DNA of 64,000 nucleotides from an uncultured bacterium (GCA_949291375.1 CASEVI010000001.1:256980-320979), one strand, 5' to 3'; counted from the stretch's first letter, positions 25,569-35,131 are shown. Numbers and translations are program-made. Notes: a model not told the origin generated them from the sequence alone.

Positions 25569-25649
25569 CTAACTTTTTGCAAATTTGGGTATTTTGAAAA
25601 CCTAACTTTTTGCAAATATACCTAAAATAAAAACCTAACTTTTTGCAAA
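25569..25649 (+). repeat. Three direct repeats of CTAACTTTTTGCAAA with a 33-bp period
   Basis: Copies start at 25569, 25602 and 25635, exactly 33 bases apart. The conserved part extends to the left as roughly AAAAC, giving about 20 conserved and 11-13 variable bases per unit. They lie in the 352-base gap between the divergent COG2407 and EamA genes. A 33-bp spacing is about three helical turns, so protein binding on one DNA face is plausible. TTGACA at 25523 and an AT-rich stretch complete the gap; no other gene is seen. Confidence 0.85.
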
Positions 25650-25787
25650 ACGATATAAATATACAATATTTATCTATGTTTTTATAAATATTATTAAAAA
25701 TATTATTTCTTTTAGTTATGAAAATGCAAAGTTATTTCTTATTGACTACAATTAAATTTTTTTAATAAATTATTTTTAAATTTAATT

Positions 25788-25793
25788 TATAAT
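25788..25793 (+). promoter_or_regulatory. -10 box of the EamA gene
   Basis: TATAAT ends 16 bases before the ATG at 25810, and there is no SD between, so the transcript should have a leader of only about 10 bases. Confidence 0.5.
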
Positions 25794-25809
25794 AATTTTA
25801 TTAAATTTT

Positions 25810-26739
25810 ATGAATGAAAAAGTAGAAAAAAATAACAGAAAGGGGATTTTCTTATCTATTATAGCTGCACTTTGCTATTCAATTTCTTCTCCACTATCTA
25901 AATTAATTTTAGATTTTATTTCACCAACTCTTCTAGCAGGATTTTTATATTTCGGTGCAGGGATATGTATGCTTTTTATTCTTTTAATAAGGAAGATTTT
26001 TAAAAAACAAATTAAAAGAGAAGAAAAACTTACAAAAAAAGATATTCCTTCCGTGATTATGATGGTTCTTTTAGATGTTATTGCACCTATTTTAATGATG
26101 TTTGGTTTAAAAGGAAGTAGTGCGGCAAACGCTTCTTTATTAAATAATTTTGAAATAGTTATGACCTCTTTAATTGCTCTACTTATTTTTAAAGAAAAAA
26201 TTTCACCTAGATTATGGGGTGGAATTATTGTTATAACTATTTCTTGTATAATTTTATCTTTTGACAAAAATGAATCTTTTTCTTTTTCTTTTTATTCATT
26301 ATTAATTCTACTTGCTTCATTGTGTTGGGGTTTAGAAAACAATTGCACTAAAAAGATATCTTCCTCGGATCCTTTAGAAATAGTATTAATTAAAGGACTT
26401 TGTTCGGGGACTTGTTCATTAATTATTGGCTTTATTATTGGAGAAAGGATAGTACTTAAAAATATTTGGGTAATATTTATTGCTTTATTAATTGGTTTAA
26501 TTGCTTATGGATTATCTATTTTCTTTTATATTTATGCTCAAAGATTTATTGGAGCTGCTAAAACTAGTACTTATTATGCGATAAATCCTTTTATCGCATC
26601 AATATTTTCATTAATATTATTTTTAGAAATACCTTCTATTCAATATTTGATTGCTTTAATTATTATGATTATTGGTGCTTTTTTAGCTTCACGCGATAAA
26701 CCATTAATAAAAAGAAAATCTAATTATAAAAACGAATAA
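25810..26739 (+). CDS. EamA-family (DMT) transporter
   Basis: 309 residues with ten predicted membrane spans in two EamA repeats. The first opens FLSIIAALCYSISSPLSKLI and ends with the typical SLIALLIFKEKISPRLWGGI; the second ends LFLEIPSIQYLIALIIMIIG. Drug/metabolite exporters of this type move small metabolites; the substrate cannot be told. Divergent from COG2407 across the 33-bp repeats. No SD. Confidence 0.88.
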   Translation: MNEKVEKNNRKGIFLSIIAALCYSISSPLSKLILDFISPTLLAGFLYFGAGICMLFILLIRKIFKKQIKREEKLTKKDIPSVIMMVLLDVIAPILMMFGLKGSSAANASLLNNFEIVMTSLIALLIFKEKISPRLWGGIIVITISCIILSFDKNESFSFSFYSLLILLASLCWGLENNCTKKISSSDPLEIVLIKGLCSGTCSLIIGFIIGERIVLKNIWVIFIALLIGLIAYGLSIFFYIYAQRFIGAAKTSTYYAINPFIASIFSLILFLEIPSIQYLIALIIMIIGAFLASRDKPLIKRKSNYKNE

Positions 26740-26783
26740 ATATATAGATTTTATCTTCTTTTTCTATTAATATATTTTTTCGT

Positions 26784-28688
26784 ATGGCACTTTTAACTTT
26801 TACAAATGTCTCAAAAATGTTTAATACTGGTTTAATTTTAGATCACGTATCTTTTCAAATTAATAAAAATGAAAAAGTAGCCTTAATTGGTAATAATGGA
26901 ACTGGTAAAACTACCATTATGAAATTAATTTTAAAAGAAATAGAACCAACCTTAATGCCAAAAGAAGATAAGGTTGGAGAAATCTCAATTTTAAAAGATA
27001 CTAAAATAGGTTATTTAGATCAAAACGCGATAAAAAATATAAATAATACTGTAAAAGAAGAATTAGAAGAAGTCTTTATTCCATTTAAAAAGTTAGAAGA
27101 AGAATTAAATAATATTACTAATAAGTTAGCTAATGATCCAGAAAATGGATCTTATTTAAAAAAATATAATGAAATCATTGAAAATGATATTTATACATCA
27201 AATTTTGATTATGAAAACCAAATTAAAACTTTAATTTCAAAATTTTCTTTCCCTCTTTCTATTTTAGATAAAAAGATTAACTCTTTAAGTGGTGGAGAAA
27301 GAATGAAAATTGCTTTTATTAAAATTTTACTTTCTAAATACGACTTATTACTTTTAGATGAACCTACAAATCACCTTGATATTTCAACAATTGAATGGCT
27401 TGAAAATTATTTAAAAGATTATAGTGGGACAATTCTTTTTATTTCTCACGATAGATATTTTATAGAAAAAATTTCCGATAAGATTTTAGAGTTAGAAAAT
27501 GAAAAAATAACTACTTTTAATACAACTTATGAAGGATATTTAAAAGAAAAAGAAGATCGATATAAATTATTAATGGAGCAATATAAAAAAGAAGAAGAAA
27601 AAATGGCTCATTATAAAAAATTTATCGAATTTTATCGTTATAAACCAAGATTTGTCGGAAGAGTCAAAGATCGAATTAAAAAGTTAGAAAGAATTGAAGA
27701 AAATCATGTTGAGCCACCTAAAAAAGAAAATAAAAATATTAAAATCAATCTAGAAGGTGGTAATTTAAAAAATAAAGAATTATTAGAAGTAAAGGATTTA
27801 GTCGTTGGCTATTCTTCAGCCCTTCTTCCCCCAATCTCTTTTTCTTTATATGGAAAAGATAAGTTAGCAATAATTGGTGATAATGGAATAGGGAAAACAA
27901 CCTTAATTAAAACTATTTTAGGTGAAATTCATCCAATTTCCGGAAAAATAATTGAAAAAAGAAAACTAAATATCGGGTATATTAAGCAAAATGATTACTC
28001 TTTTAAAAAAGGTGAGGATATTTTATCTCATCTAAAAAATATATATCCTTTAAAAAGTGAAAAAGAATTAAGAAGTGCACTAGGAAGATTTTTATTTAAA
28101 AAAGAAGATGTTTTTAAAGAGATATCTACTCTTTCTAATGGTGAAAAAATGAGAGTAAATTTATGCGCTTTAATGCTTTCTAGTTATGATTTACTTATTT
28201 TAGATGAACCTACTAATCATTTAGATATGATTACAAAGGAATGTTTAATTTCTGGATTAAAAGATTATCAAGGCGCAATAATTTTTATTTCTCACGATAG
28301 ATATTTTATTAATGAATGTAGCGATTTTATTTTTTCTTTAAGTAAAGAAAAAGTAATTTATTTTGAAGGAAACTACGATGAATTTAAATTATCTTTAGAT
28401 AAAGAAAACAGCGATAATAATGTAAATAATTCAACAAAAGAACCTCAAAATAGTAACGTTAAAAAAGATAGCGAATTAGTTTATGATCAGTTAAATAAAA
28501 AAGAAAAGTTATCTAAAAACACGATTAACGAACTCCATAAAAGAATGAAAGAAATCGAGGAAGATTTAGAAACAATCGATACACTTTTAAGTGATGATTT
28601 TACGGATTATAAAAAAATAGAAGAACTTAGCGATGAAAAAGATGAATTAGAAAAAGAATATTTAGAGATATTAAGAAAACTAAATTGA
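26784..28688 (+). CDS. ABC-F family ATPase (ribosome-associated type)
   Basis: 634 residues, two ATP-binding domains and no membrane span. Domain 1: GNNGTGKTT, LSGGERMK and LLLDEPTNHLD; domain 2: GDNGIGKTT, LSNGEKMR and LILDEPTNHLD. The linker between them (about 240-320) is lysine-rich and contains YRYKPRFVGRVKDRIKKLERI. A C-terminal coiled coil (about 560-634) resembles YdiF/Uup. ABC-F proteins bind the ribosomal E site and rescue or regulate translation, and some give antibiotic resistance; which applies here is unknown. No SD; a TAATATATT box lies seven bases before the ATG. TGA stop. Confidence 0.9.
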   Translation: MALLTFTNVSKMFNTGLILDHVSFQINKNEKVALIGNNGTGKTTIMKLILKEIEPTLMPKEDKVGEISILKDTKIGYLDQNAIKNINNTVKEELEEVFIPFKKLEEELNNITNKLANDPENGSYLKKYNEIIENDIYTSNFDYENQIKTLISKFSFPLSILDKKINSLSGGERMKIAFIKILLSKYDLLLLDEPTNHLDISTIEWLENYLKDYSGTILFISHDRYFIEKISDKILELENEKITTFNTTYEGYLKEKEDRYKLLMEQYKKEEEKMAHYKKFIEFYRYKPRFVGRVKDRIKKLERIEENHVEPPKKENKNIKINLEGGNLKNKELLEVKDLVVGYSSALLPPISFSLYGKDKLAIIGDNGIGKTTLIKTILGEIHPISGKIIEKRKLNIGYIKQNDYSFKKGEDILSHLKNIYPLKSEKELRSALGRFLFKKEDVFKEISTLSNGEKMRVNLCALMLSSYDLLILDEPTNHLDMITKECLISGLKDYQGAIIFISHDRYFINECSDFIFSLSKEKVIYFEGNYDEFKLSLDKENSDNNVNNSTKEPQNSNVKKDSELVYDQLNKKEKLSKNTINELHKRMKEIEEDLETIDTLLSDDFTDYKKIEELSDEKDELEKEYLEILRKLN

Positions 28689-28691
28689 TAT

Positions 28692-28697
28692 TATAAT
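28692..28697 (+). promoter_or_regulatory. -10 box of the 137-residue gene
   Basis: TATAAT, ten bases before the ATG at 28708, with no SD: a likely leaderless transcript. Confidence 0.5.
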
Positions 28698-28707
28698 TAA
28701 TGTAGTT

Positions 28708-29121
28708 ATGTTAAATATTACTAAAATTCGCAAATACATTAGAGGAATTGAAGAAAGTAAGCGCAAAGTCGTTACTGTTTTTATGCTTTCAAAAAATATT
28801 GGAATAAAAGAAGAAATAATTAAAGATGATTTAGTAAATCTCATCCCTTTAATAAATTTCGATGATTCTTTAAATTTAAAAGATTATTTATCTTTGCTTA
28901 AAAATGAGGAAGAAAAAATTAATGAAGGAAGAACCATTAAAAAAAGAATCATCAAAAATAATGAAGCAAAAGAATACGAAGGTGTAATCGATTATATTTA
29001 TAAGAATTTTTGTGTTGAAGGTGGCGTTTTAGACCTGGGCTATCAAATAAATAAAAAAGATATAAAAATTTTAAATAAACTATTAAAAGAAGAAAAAGAA
29101 AATTTAGAAAAAATGAAATAA
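28708..29121 (+). CDS. Hypothetical protein with a possible N-terminal winged helix
   Basis: 137 residues. The first 45 (ITKIRKYIRGIEESKRKVV, then MLSKNIGIKEEIIKDDLVNL) resemble a small helix-turn-helix and faintly recall the N-terminal domain of Rex, but there is no nucleotide-binding domain. The middle and end are charged helices. It has its own TATAAT box and a terminator, directly upstream of the PFOR promoter. Function unknown; a regulatory role is only a guess. Confidence 0.6.
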   Translation: MLNITKIRKYIRGIEESKRKVVTVFMLSKNIGIKEEIIKDDLVNLIPLINFDDSLNLKDYLSLLKNEEEKINEGRTIKKRIIKNNEAKEYEGVIDYIYKNFCVEGGVLDLGYQINKKDIKILNKLLKEEKENLEKMK

Positions 29122-29146
29122 AATGGCTATAAAATTAGCCATTTTT
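29121..29146 (+). terminator. Terminator before the PFOR promoter region
   Basis: AAATGGCT / AGCCATTT with a trailing TT run, overlapping the stop codon region of the 137-residue gene. Confidence 0.75.
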
Positions 29147-29158
29147 AAATGAAATTAA

Positions 29159-29206
29159 TGTTAGTTTTAACTAACAACGACATGAGAATATTTCTTGAAA
29201 ATATTC
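29159..29206 (+). promoter_or_regulatory. Two inverted repeats upstream of the PFOR gene
   Basis: First: TGTTAGTT-TT-AACTAACA (29159-29176). Second: GAATATTT-CTTGA-AAATATTC (29186-29206). Both lie 56-103 bases upstream of the TATAAT box at 29262-29267. The first has the size and TGTTA ends of a Rex-type redox operator, but does not match the Rex consensus exactly. Confidence 0.45.
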
Positions 29207-29298
29207 ACGTTTTTCTTTAAAAATTTATTAATAACTTATAGAAATTAGACTTTTAAAAATATATAATATTTTCGTTTAGAAAATAAGGAGAAATTAAC

Positions 29299-32200
29299 AT
29301 GGCAGAAATTAAAAAGACAATGCTTAGTGTTGATGGTAATACAGCCGCTGCTTTAATGAGTTATAATTTCACAGAAGTTGCAGCTATTTTCCCAATTACT
29401 CCATCTTCACCAATGGCAAATTATGTCGACATTTATGCTTCACAAGGAAAGAAAAACTTTTTCGGAAGTACAGTAAAGGTTTGTGAAATGCAATCTGAAG
29501 GTGGTGCTTCAGGTGCAGTCCACGGTGCTTTACAAGGTGGTACTTTTGCAACAACTTATACCGCATCACAAGGTTTACTTTTAATGATTCCTAATGTTTA
29601 TAAATGGTGTGGTGAATTACTTCCTGCAGTTATGCATGTTTCAGCAAGAAGCTTAGCAACAAGATCGTTATCTATTTTCGGTGATCATCAAGACGTTTAT
29701 TCAATTAGACAAAGTGGTATCGCACTTTTATGTTCAGATTCAGTTCAAGAAGTCGCTGATTTAGCTTCAGTTGCTCACTTAATCGCAATTGATGCTGAAT
29801 ATCCTGTTTGCCATTTCTTTGATGGCTTCAGAACTTCACACGAAATCCAAAATGTTGAATTCTTAGCTGATGAAGAATGGAAGAAATTAGTCCCATGGGA
29901 TAAAGTTGCTAAATTTAAAGCAAGAGCATTAAACCCACATGGACACGCAGTCACTAGAGGTGGCGCTGAAAACGATGATATTTACTTCCAAGGTAGAGAA
30001 GCTCAAAATGAACATTTCGCAAATGTTTTACCAATCGCAAAGAAATATTTTGCAAAAGTTAGTGAATTAACCGGAAGAACATATGCTCCTTTCGTTTATG
30101 AAGGCGCACCAGATGCTACTAAAGTTATTATCGCTATGGGTAGTGTCAATGAAACAGCTCATGAAGTTGTTGAAGATTTAAATAAAAAAGGTGAAAAAGT
30201 TGGTTTAATTAGATGCCATCTTTATAGACCATTCTCAGCAGAAGATTTAGTTGCTGTTATTCCTTCAACGTGTAAAGAACTCGCTGTTTTAGATAGAACA
30301 AAAGAATTAGGCAGTATTGGTGAAGGACTTTATGAAGATGTCTGTTCAGCACTCGTCTTACAAGGCAGAAGTGACCTTAAAGTTATTGGTGGAAGATATG
30401 GTCTTTCATCAAAAGATACTCAACCAAAACACATCAAATCAGTCTATGATTGGATGTTAAGTGGTAAAGAACATCACAATTTCACAGTTGGAATTATTGA
30501 TGATGTTACACATCTTTCAATCCCTGTTGATGATAATTATGAAATTAACCATTCATATACATCATGCTTATTCTATGGATTAGGAAGCGATGGAACAGTT
30601 GGTGCTAATAAATCTTCTGTTAAGATTATCGGTGATGCAACTCATCAATATGCTCAAGCATATTTTGCTTACGACTCAAGAAAATCAGGTGGTGTTACAC
30701 GTTCACACTTAAGATTTGGTAAAGAACCAATTCATTCAACTTATTATGTTGAACATGCTGATTTCATTTCTTGTTCGGTTGATACATACGTTTTAAAATT
30801 CGATATGTTAAAGAATTTAAAAAACGGTGGAACATTCTTACTCAACACTGATATGAGCGATGAAGATTTAATTAAAGCATTACCAAATAGAGTTAAATAT
30901 CAACTTGCTACAAAAAATGCAAAATTCTATGTTATCGATGCTAATAAGATTGCTCTTGAAGTTGGTATGGGAAGACATACAAATACAATTCTTCAAAGTG
31001 CATTCTTCTATTTAAACCCACAAATCATGCCATATGATGAAGCTAATAAATGGATGAAGAAATTAGCAGAAAAAACATATGCAAGAAAAGGACAAGAAGT
31101 TGTCGAACTTAACTATAAAGCAATCGATAAAGGTACCGAAGGCTTAAGAGAAGTTAAAGTTGATCCATCATGGAAAGATTTAGACTTCAAACGTGTTAGA
31201 AATACAACTGGAGATGAATATTTCGATTCATATGTTGATTATGTCGGTACTCTTGATGGTTACGATATTCCAGTTTCTAAATTCACAGAATATGAATTAT
31301 TAGATGGAACAATGAGGGAAGATGTTACTTTCAAAGAAGAAAGAAGTATCGCTGATAGAGTTCCAGTTTGGAATAAAGATTACTGTGTCCAATGTAATAA
31401 CTGTGCATTCGTTTGTCCTCATGCAACAATTCGTCCATTCTTATTAACAGATGAAGAAGTTGCTAAAGGTCCAGAAGGATTAGCTGATAGAGTTAAAGAC
31501 GCAGTTGGTCCAACTGTTAAAGGTTATAAATATGTTATTCAAGTTTCACCAAAAAACTGTGTTGGATGTGGACTTTGTGCTAAAGAATGTTTAGCTAATA
31601 AAAATGCTACAAAACTTGGCAATGATCACTTCGCACTTAAGATGGTTGAAGCTAAATCACAATTCGATGATGAAAAATATGCTCAATATTTATTCAAACA
31701 CGTCGAATATAAAGCAGATAAATTCCCATTGACAACTGTTAAAGGTGTTGCATTCTTAATGCCATATATGGAAGTTAGTGGAGCTTGTGCAGGTTGTGGA
31801 GAAACTCCATATTATGAATTATTATCTAGATTATTTGGTAAAGATTTAATGATTGGCAATGCTACAGGTTGTTCATCAATTTATTCAGGTTCAACTCCAT
31901 TAACACCATTTGTTAATGATAAAGATCATAATGGTCCAGCATGGTCTAACTCCTTATTTGAAGACAATGCTGAATTCGGTTATGGTATGAGACTTGCTAC
32001 TGACTATAAACTCGCTCTTATTTCTTCTATCTTAACAAGCGCTAAAGAAAGAGGTGTTGAACCAGAATTAGCTGATTTAATCGATAAATATCTTGCTAAT
32101 ATTAAAAATAAAGACGAAGCAAGAAAGATTGCTCCAGAATTAATTAAAGCTGTTGAAGCTAGTAAAGATGAAGAAGTCAAAGCTGTCCTCGAATTAAAGA

Positions 32201-32862
32201 ATGATTTAGTTGATAAATCAATCTGGATTGTTGGTGGTGATGGATGGGCATATGATATTGGTTATGGCGGACTTGATCATGTCTTAGCTAGTGAAGACGA
32301 TATCAATGTCATGGTTCTTGATACTGAAGTTTATTCTAATACCGGTGGTCAATCATCAAAATCATCTCAAGCAGGTTCAATTGCTCAATTCACTGCGTCA
32401 GGTAAGAGACAAAATAAAAAGAACTTAGCATTAATGGCTATGACTTATGGTAATATTTATGTTGCTCAAGTTGCTTTAGGTGCAAACCCAATGGCCGCTA
32501 TTAAGGCATTCAAAGAAGCTGAAAGTTATAATGGACCATCCTTAATTATTTGTTATGCTCCATGTATTAACCAAGGTATTAAAGGTGGCTTAGTTAACTC
32601 AATTGAAACTGAAAGAGCAGCAGTTGAATGTGGTTACTTTACAACATTTAGATATGATCCACGTTTAGCAGAAGAAGGTAAATCTCCATTACAACTCGAT
32701 TGTAAAGAACCAGACTTCACTAAAGTACGTGAATTCATTATGAAAGAAACAAGATATAACCAATTACCAAAAGTTAACCCAGAACATTACGAAGAATTAT
32801 TCGCTAAAAACGAAAAAGCTTGTAAAGATAGATGGGAAAGAATTAAAAAATTCGGTTTATAA
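29299..32862 (+). CDS. nifJ: Pyruvate:ferredoxin (flavodoxin) oxidoreductase
   Basis: 1187 residues, a full single-chain PFOR. It converts pyruvate and CoA to acetyl-CoA and CO2 and reduces ferredoxin. N-terminal domain: AAIFPITPSSPMANYVD. The two [4Fe-4S] motifs are CVQCNNCAFVCPH and CVGCGLCAKECLA (about residues 700-770). The thiamine diphosphate domain has CAGCGETPYYELL, GDGWAYDIGYGG and DTEVYSNTGGQSS. Strong SD AAGGAG and more C-ending codons than neighbours suggest high expression. Ferredoxin made here can feed NfnAB (35158-37418). Oxygen sensitivity of the enzyme supports an anaerobic host. Confidence 0.97.
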   Translation: MAEIKKTMLSVDGNTAAALMSYNFTEVAAIFPITPSSPMANYVDIYASQGKKNFFGSTVKVCEMQSEGGASGAVHGALQGGTFATTYTASQGLLLMIPNVYKWCGELLPAVMHVSARSLATRSLSIFGDHQDVYSIRQSGIALLCSDSVQEVADLASVAHLIAIDAEYPVCHFFDGFRTSHEIQNVEFLADEEWKKLVPWDKVAKFKARALNPHGHAVTRGGAENDDIYFQGREAQNEHFANVLPIAKKYFAKVSELTGRTYAPFVYEGAPDATKVIIAMGSVNETAHEVVEDLNKKGEKVGLIRCHLYRPFSAEDLVAVIPSTCKELAVLDRTKELGSIGEGLYEDVCSALVLQGRSDLKVIGGRYGLSSKDTQPKHIKSVYDWMLSGKEHHNFTVGIIDDVTHLSIPVDDNYEINHSYTSCLFYGLGSDGTVGANKSSVKIIGDATHQYAQAYFAYDSRKSGGVTRSHLRFGKEPIHSTYYVEHADFISCSVDTYVLKFDMLKNLKNGGTFLLNTDMSDEDLIKALPNRVKYQLATKNAKFYVIDANKIALEVGMGRHTNTILQSAFFYLNPQIMPYDEANKWMKKLAEKTYARKGQEVVELNYKAIDKGTEGLREVKVDPSWKDLDFKRVRNTTGDEYFDSYVDYVGTLDGYDIPVSKFTEYELLDGTMREDVTFKEERSIADRVPVWNKDYCVQCNNCAFVCPHATIRPFLLTDEEVAKGPEGLADRVKDAVGPTVKGYKYVIQVSPKNCVGCGLCAKECLANKNATKLGNDHFALKMVEAKSQFDDEKYAQYLFKHVEYKADKFPLTTVKGVAFLMPYMEVSGACAGCGETPYYELLSRLFGKDLMIGNATGCSSIYSGSTPLTPFVNDKDHNGPAWSNSLFEDNAEFGYGMRLATDYKLALISSILTSAKERGVEPELADLIDKYLANIKNKDEARKIAPELIKAVEASKDEEVKAVLELKNDLVDKSIWIVGGDGWAYDIGYGGLDHVLASEDDINVMVLDTEVYSNTGGQSSKSSQAGSIAQFTASGKRQNKKNLALMAMTYGNIYVAQVALGANPMAAIKAFKEAESYNGPSLIICYAPCINQGIKGGLVNSIETERAAVECGYFTTFRYDPRLAEEGKSPLQLDCKEPDFTKVREFIMKETRYNQLPKVNPEHYEELFAKNEKACKDRWERIKKFGL

Positions 32863-32881
32863 TCTATAAATACTAAACTAT

Positions 32882-32910
32882 AAAGAGAAGGGCTCATCCT
32901 TCTCTTTTTT
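32882..32910 (+). terminator. Terminator after the PFOR gene
   Basis: AAAGAGAAGG / CCTTCTCTTT with a GCTCAT loop and T run. Confidence 0.9.
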
Positions 32911-32979
32911 ACATTATTTTTTTAAATTTATTGTAAAATAAAAAAATCAATTAAATTAAAACTATATTATTCATTATTA

Positions 32980-33012
32980 TTGCACCAAAAAGTAAAATCA
33001 TGATTCTTATTA
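32980..33012 (+). promoter_or_regulatory. Shared lipoprotein promoter motif, copy 1
   Basis: TTGCACCAAAAA, 13 bases, then TCTTATTA; the same two blocks and spacing precede the serpin lipoprotein gene (48374-48342, minus strand). The motif starts about 60 bases before the ATG at 33042. The CCAAAAA part resembles the CCAATAA block of the putative ECF promoters. Confidence 0.5.
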
Positions 33013-33041
33013 TTTATATAAATTAAAAAGGAAAGTAAGAA

Positions 33042-33590
33042 ATGAAAAGAGTAAGGAAAATATTTATAGTATCATTATTATCATTATTTTTATTTTCTTC
33101 ATGTAAAGACAAAAATTCTTTTATCTATAATAATTTAGAAAAATAAGTATCACATTTTATATTTAGAAGTTTTTCAATAGATGAATTTTCAATAATGGAG
33201 CTTTTAAATTCTTACTTTTATGAGATTACTTTAGTAGAAGAGCATTATAAAATAATTGATTATGAAACTTATAATCAAAGATTAAATAGTTTTAATATAG
33301 AAGCACATAAAAATGAAACATCTTTAGGAAGATTAAATAAGGAAGATTTAATTAATAAAACAATTATTGAAGTGCCTTTACTTTCAGGGAGTGGATCTTA
33401 TAAAGTGTATTTTCTTGATATTTCTAATAATAATGAAAATATTAAGTTAAATTTTCTTTTAGATAATTATGTATGTGATACATGCGGTGTTACAGGAGAT
33501 GTAGTAACTCATCTTTATTATGTTTATTTAGATAACTCAGTTTATGATTTAAATAAACCAATTAAAATAAATTATGATAGTTTAGTGTAG
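33042..33590 (+). pseudogene. Lipoprotein gene interrupted by an in-frame TAA
   Basis: ATG at 33042 with SD AAAAGG opens a lipoprotein signal peptide (MKRVRKIFIVSLLSLFLFSS, Cys21). A TAA at codon 35 (33144-33146) stops it, but the same frame is open again to the TAG at 33588-33590 for another 147 codons. The downstream part (MELLNSYFYEITL onwards, with CDTCG near residue 148) has no SD or signal of its own, so it looks like the body of the same protein. One base change could explain the stop. The body is not recognised. Readthrough or a sequencing error are alternatives. Confidence 0.7.
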
Positions 33591-33684
33591 TTAATTCTTT
33601 ATTATATTTATTTTTTTAATTGCTAAATAATTTAATATAATTAATAAAAAAATAGTTTTTATTTTTAAGGAGATTTAATAATTT

Positions 33685-34197
33685 ATGGATACTTATGAAA
33701 CAATATTAAAAAGAAGAAGTATAAGAAGTTATTTAAATAAGGAAGTTGAAAAGCAAAAGGAAGAAAAGATAATTAACGCTGCTTTTCATGCACCTATAGC
33801 AAGTGCTCGATATGATAATGTATTAATTAAAATTTATAAAAATGAAAAATTAAAAGAATTGCAAAATGAACTTATTTCTTTAACCTCTAAAGATAATACA
33901 TATAATGCTCCACTTGTATTATTTATTTATCATAAAGGTGAAAATATTGATTTAGCTAATTTAGATAGTGGAGCGATTATTGAAAATATATTATTAGAAG
34001 CAACAAACCTTTCATTAGGTAGTTTATTTATTTATTCTTTTGTTAGACTAACAAAAGAATACCCTTCTTTATATAAATATTATGAAATTAAAAGAGATGA
34101 TGGGAATTATATTTTAAGAAGTATAGTTTCTATTGGATATGTTGATAAAGAAAATGTAAGTCATATCGAACATAAAATGAAAGTTGAAGTTGAATAA
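33685..34197 (+). CDS. Nitroreductase-family protein
   Basis: 170 residues. Signatures: ILKRRSIRSYLNKEV at the start with the FMN-phosphate Arg residues, AAFHAPIASAR, and the later SGAIIENILLEATNLSLGS. It should bind FMN and reduce nitro or quinone-like compounds with NAD(P)H; the natural substrate is unknown. SD AAGGAG; terminator follows. Confidence 0.88.
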   Translation: MDTYETILKRRSIRSYLNKEVEKQKEEKIINAAFHAPIASARYDNVLIKIYKNEKLKELQNELISLTSKDNTYNAPLVLFIYHKGENIDLANLDSGAIIENILLEATNLSLGSLFIYSFVRLTKEYPSLYKYYEIKRDDGNYILRSIVSIGYVDKENVSHIEHKMKVEVE

Positions 34198-34217
34198 CTT
34201 TTAAATAATAAATTAAT

Positions 34218-34257
34218 AAGTTTCTGTTTTTATAAAAAAGAAGCAGAAACTTTTTTT
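34218..34257 (+). terminator. Terminator after the nitroreductase gene
   Basis: AAGTTTCTG / CAGAAACTT with an inner T/A stem and TTTTTTT tail. Confidence 0.85.
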
Positions 34258-34327
34258 ATAAATATATCTTTACTTGTAATAAATATCTTATATAATAGTA
34301 ATTAATACTAGATGAGGTCGTTTTATT

Positions 34328-35050
34328 ATGAGTGTTAAAGATATTGAATTGCCAAATTATAAGTTAAGACATGAACTTTTTAATTCGATAAGTCACGGTT
34401 TAGGAAGTGTTTTCGGAATAATTATTTTTATTTTATGTATGTTAAAAATTAATGGAGTATTTATTCCTAATACTCTTCATTTAACATCTTTAGTTGATAA
34501 AATATACGCTAATATTTCTATTTCTATTTATTTTTTAGGCATAATTACATGCATGACAATGTCATGCATTTATCATGCCTTAAAAAAGAATAATGGTAAA
34601 AGAGTGTTTAGAGTTTTAGATCATTCTTTTATATTTTTACTTGTTGCTGGAACATACACTCCTTATTGTTTAATTACTTTAAGAGAAGCTTCTTTTTATT
34701 CTATACCTTCTTCTAATTTTGCTGGATGGATATTATTAGCTATTGTATGGATTTTATGTATTTTAGGAATTGTTTTTAATTCGATAAATATTAAAAAGTT
34801 TGCGGCTTTTTCAATGGTTATGTATATAGTTAGCGGATGGAGCATACTTCTTTTTGTGTATGAAATTTATTCTTTATTAGAATTTAATGGATTTATGTTG
34901 CTCCTTTTTGGGGGGATATCTTTCTCAATTGGTGCAATTTTATATGGATTAGGTTCTAAAAAAAGTGTATGGTGGCATACAGTATTTCATTTTTTTGTTC
35001 TTTTTGGAGTAATTTTACAAGGCTTATCAATTTATCTATATGTTTTATAA
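34328..35050 (+). CDS. Hemolysin III family membrane protein (YqfA/PAQR type)
   Basis: 240 residues with seven predicted membrane spans. The family's putative zinc-site motifs are present: NSISHGLGS in the first span region, MSCIYHALKK, RVLDHSFIFLLVAGTYTPY and WWHTVFHFFVLFG near the end. The bacterial function is unsettled, and despite the name it need not be a haemolysin. SD is modest (GATGAGG). Ends in a terminator. Confidence 0.9.
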   Translation: MSVKDIELPNYKLRHELFNSISHGLGSVFGIIIFILCMLKINGVFIPNTLHLTSLVDKIYANISISIYFLGIITCMTMSCIYHALKKNNGKRVFRVLDHSFIFLLVAGTYTPYCLITLREASFYSIPSSNFAGWILLAIVWILCILGIVFNSINIKKFAAFSMVMYIVSGWSILLFVYEIYSLLEFNGFMLLLFGGISFSIGAILYGLGSKKSVWWHTVFHFFVLFGVILQGLSIYLYVL

Positions 35051-35072
35051 GATTTTAGAGAAAATTTCTATT

Positions 35073-35115
35073 AAAAAGTTAAGAACTTTGCATAATGTGT
35101 TCTTAACTTTTTTTA
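35073..35115 (+). terminator. Terminator after the HlyIII gene
   Basis: AAAAAGTTAAGAAC / GTTCTTAACTTTTT, 14 pairs, T-rich 3' end. Confidence 0.88.
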
Positions 35116-35125
35116 TATATTTTTA

Positions 35126-35131
35126 TATAAT
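35126..35131 (+). promoter_or_regulatory. -10 box of the nfnAB operon
   Basis: TATAAT 26 bases before the ATG at 35158, followed by SD TTAGGAG. Confidence 0.45.

Noticed and set aside
25569-25649. CRISPR array
   Set aside because: Only three units, with 11-13 variable bases between conserved blocks and no cas genes; far too short for spacers.
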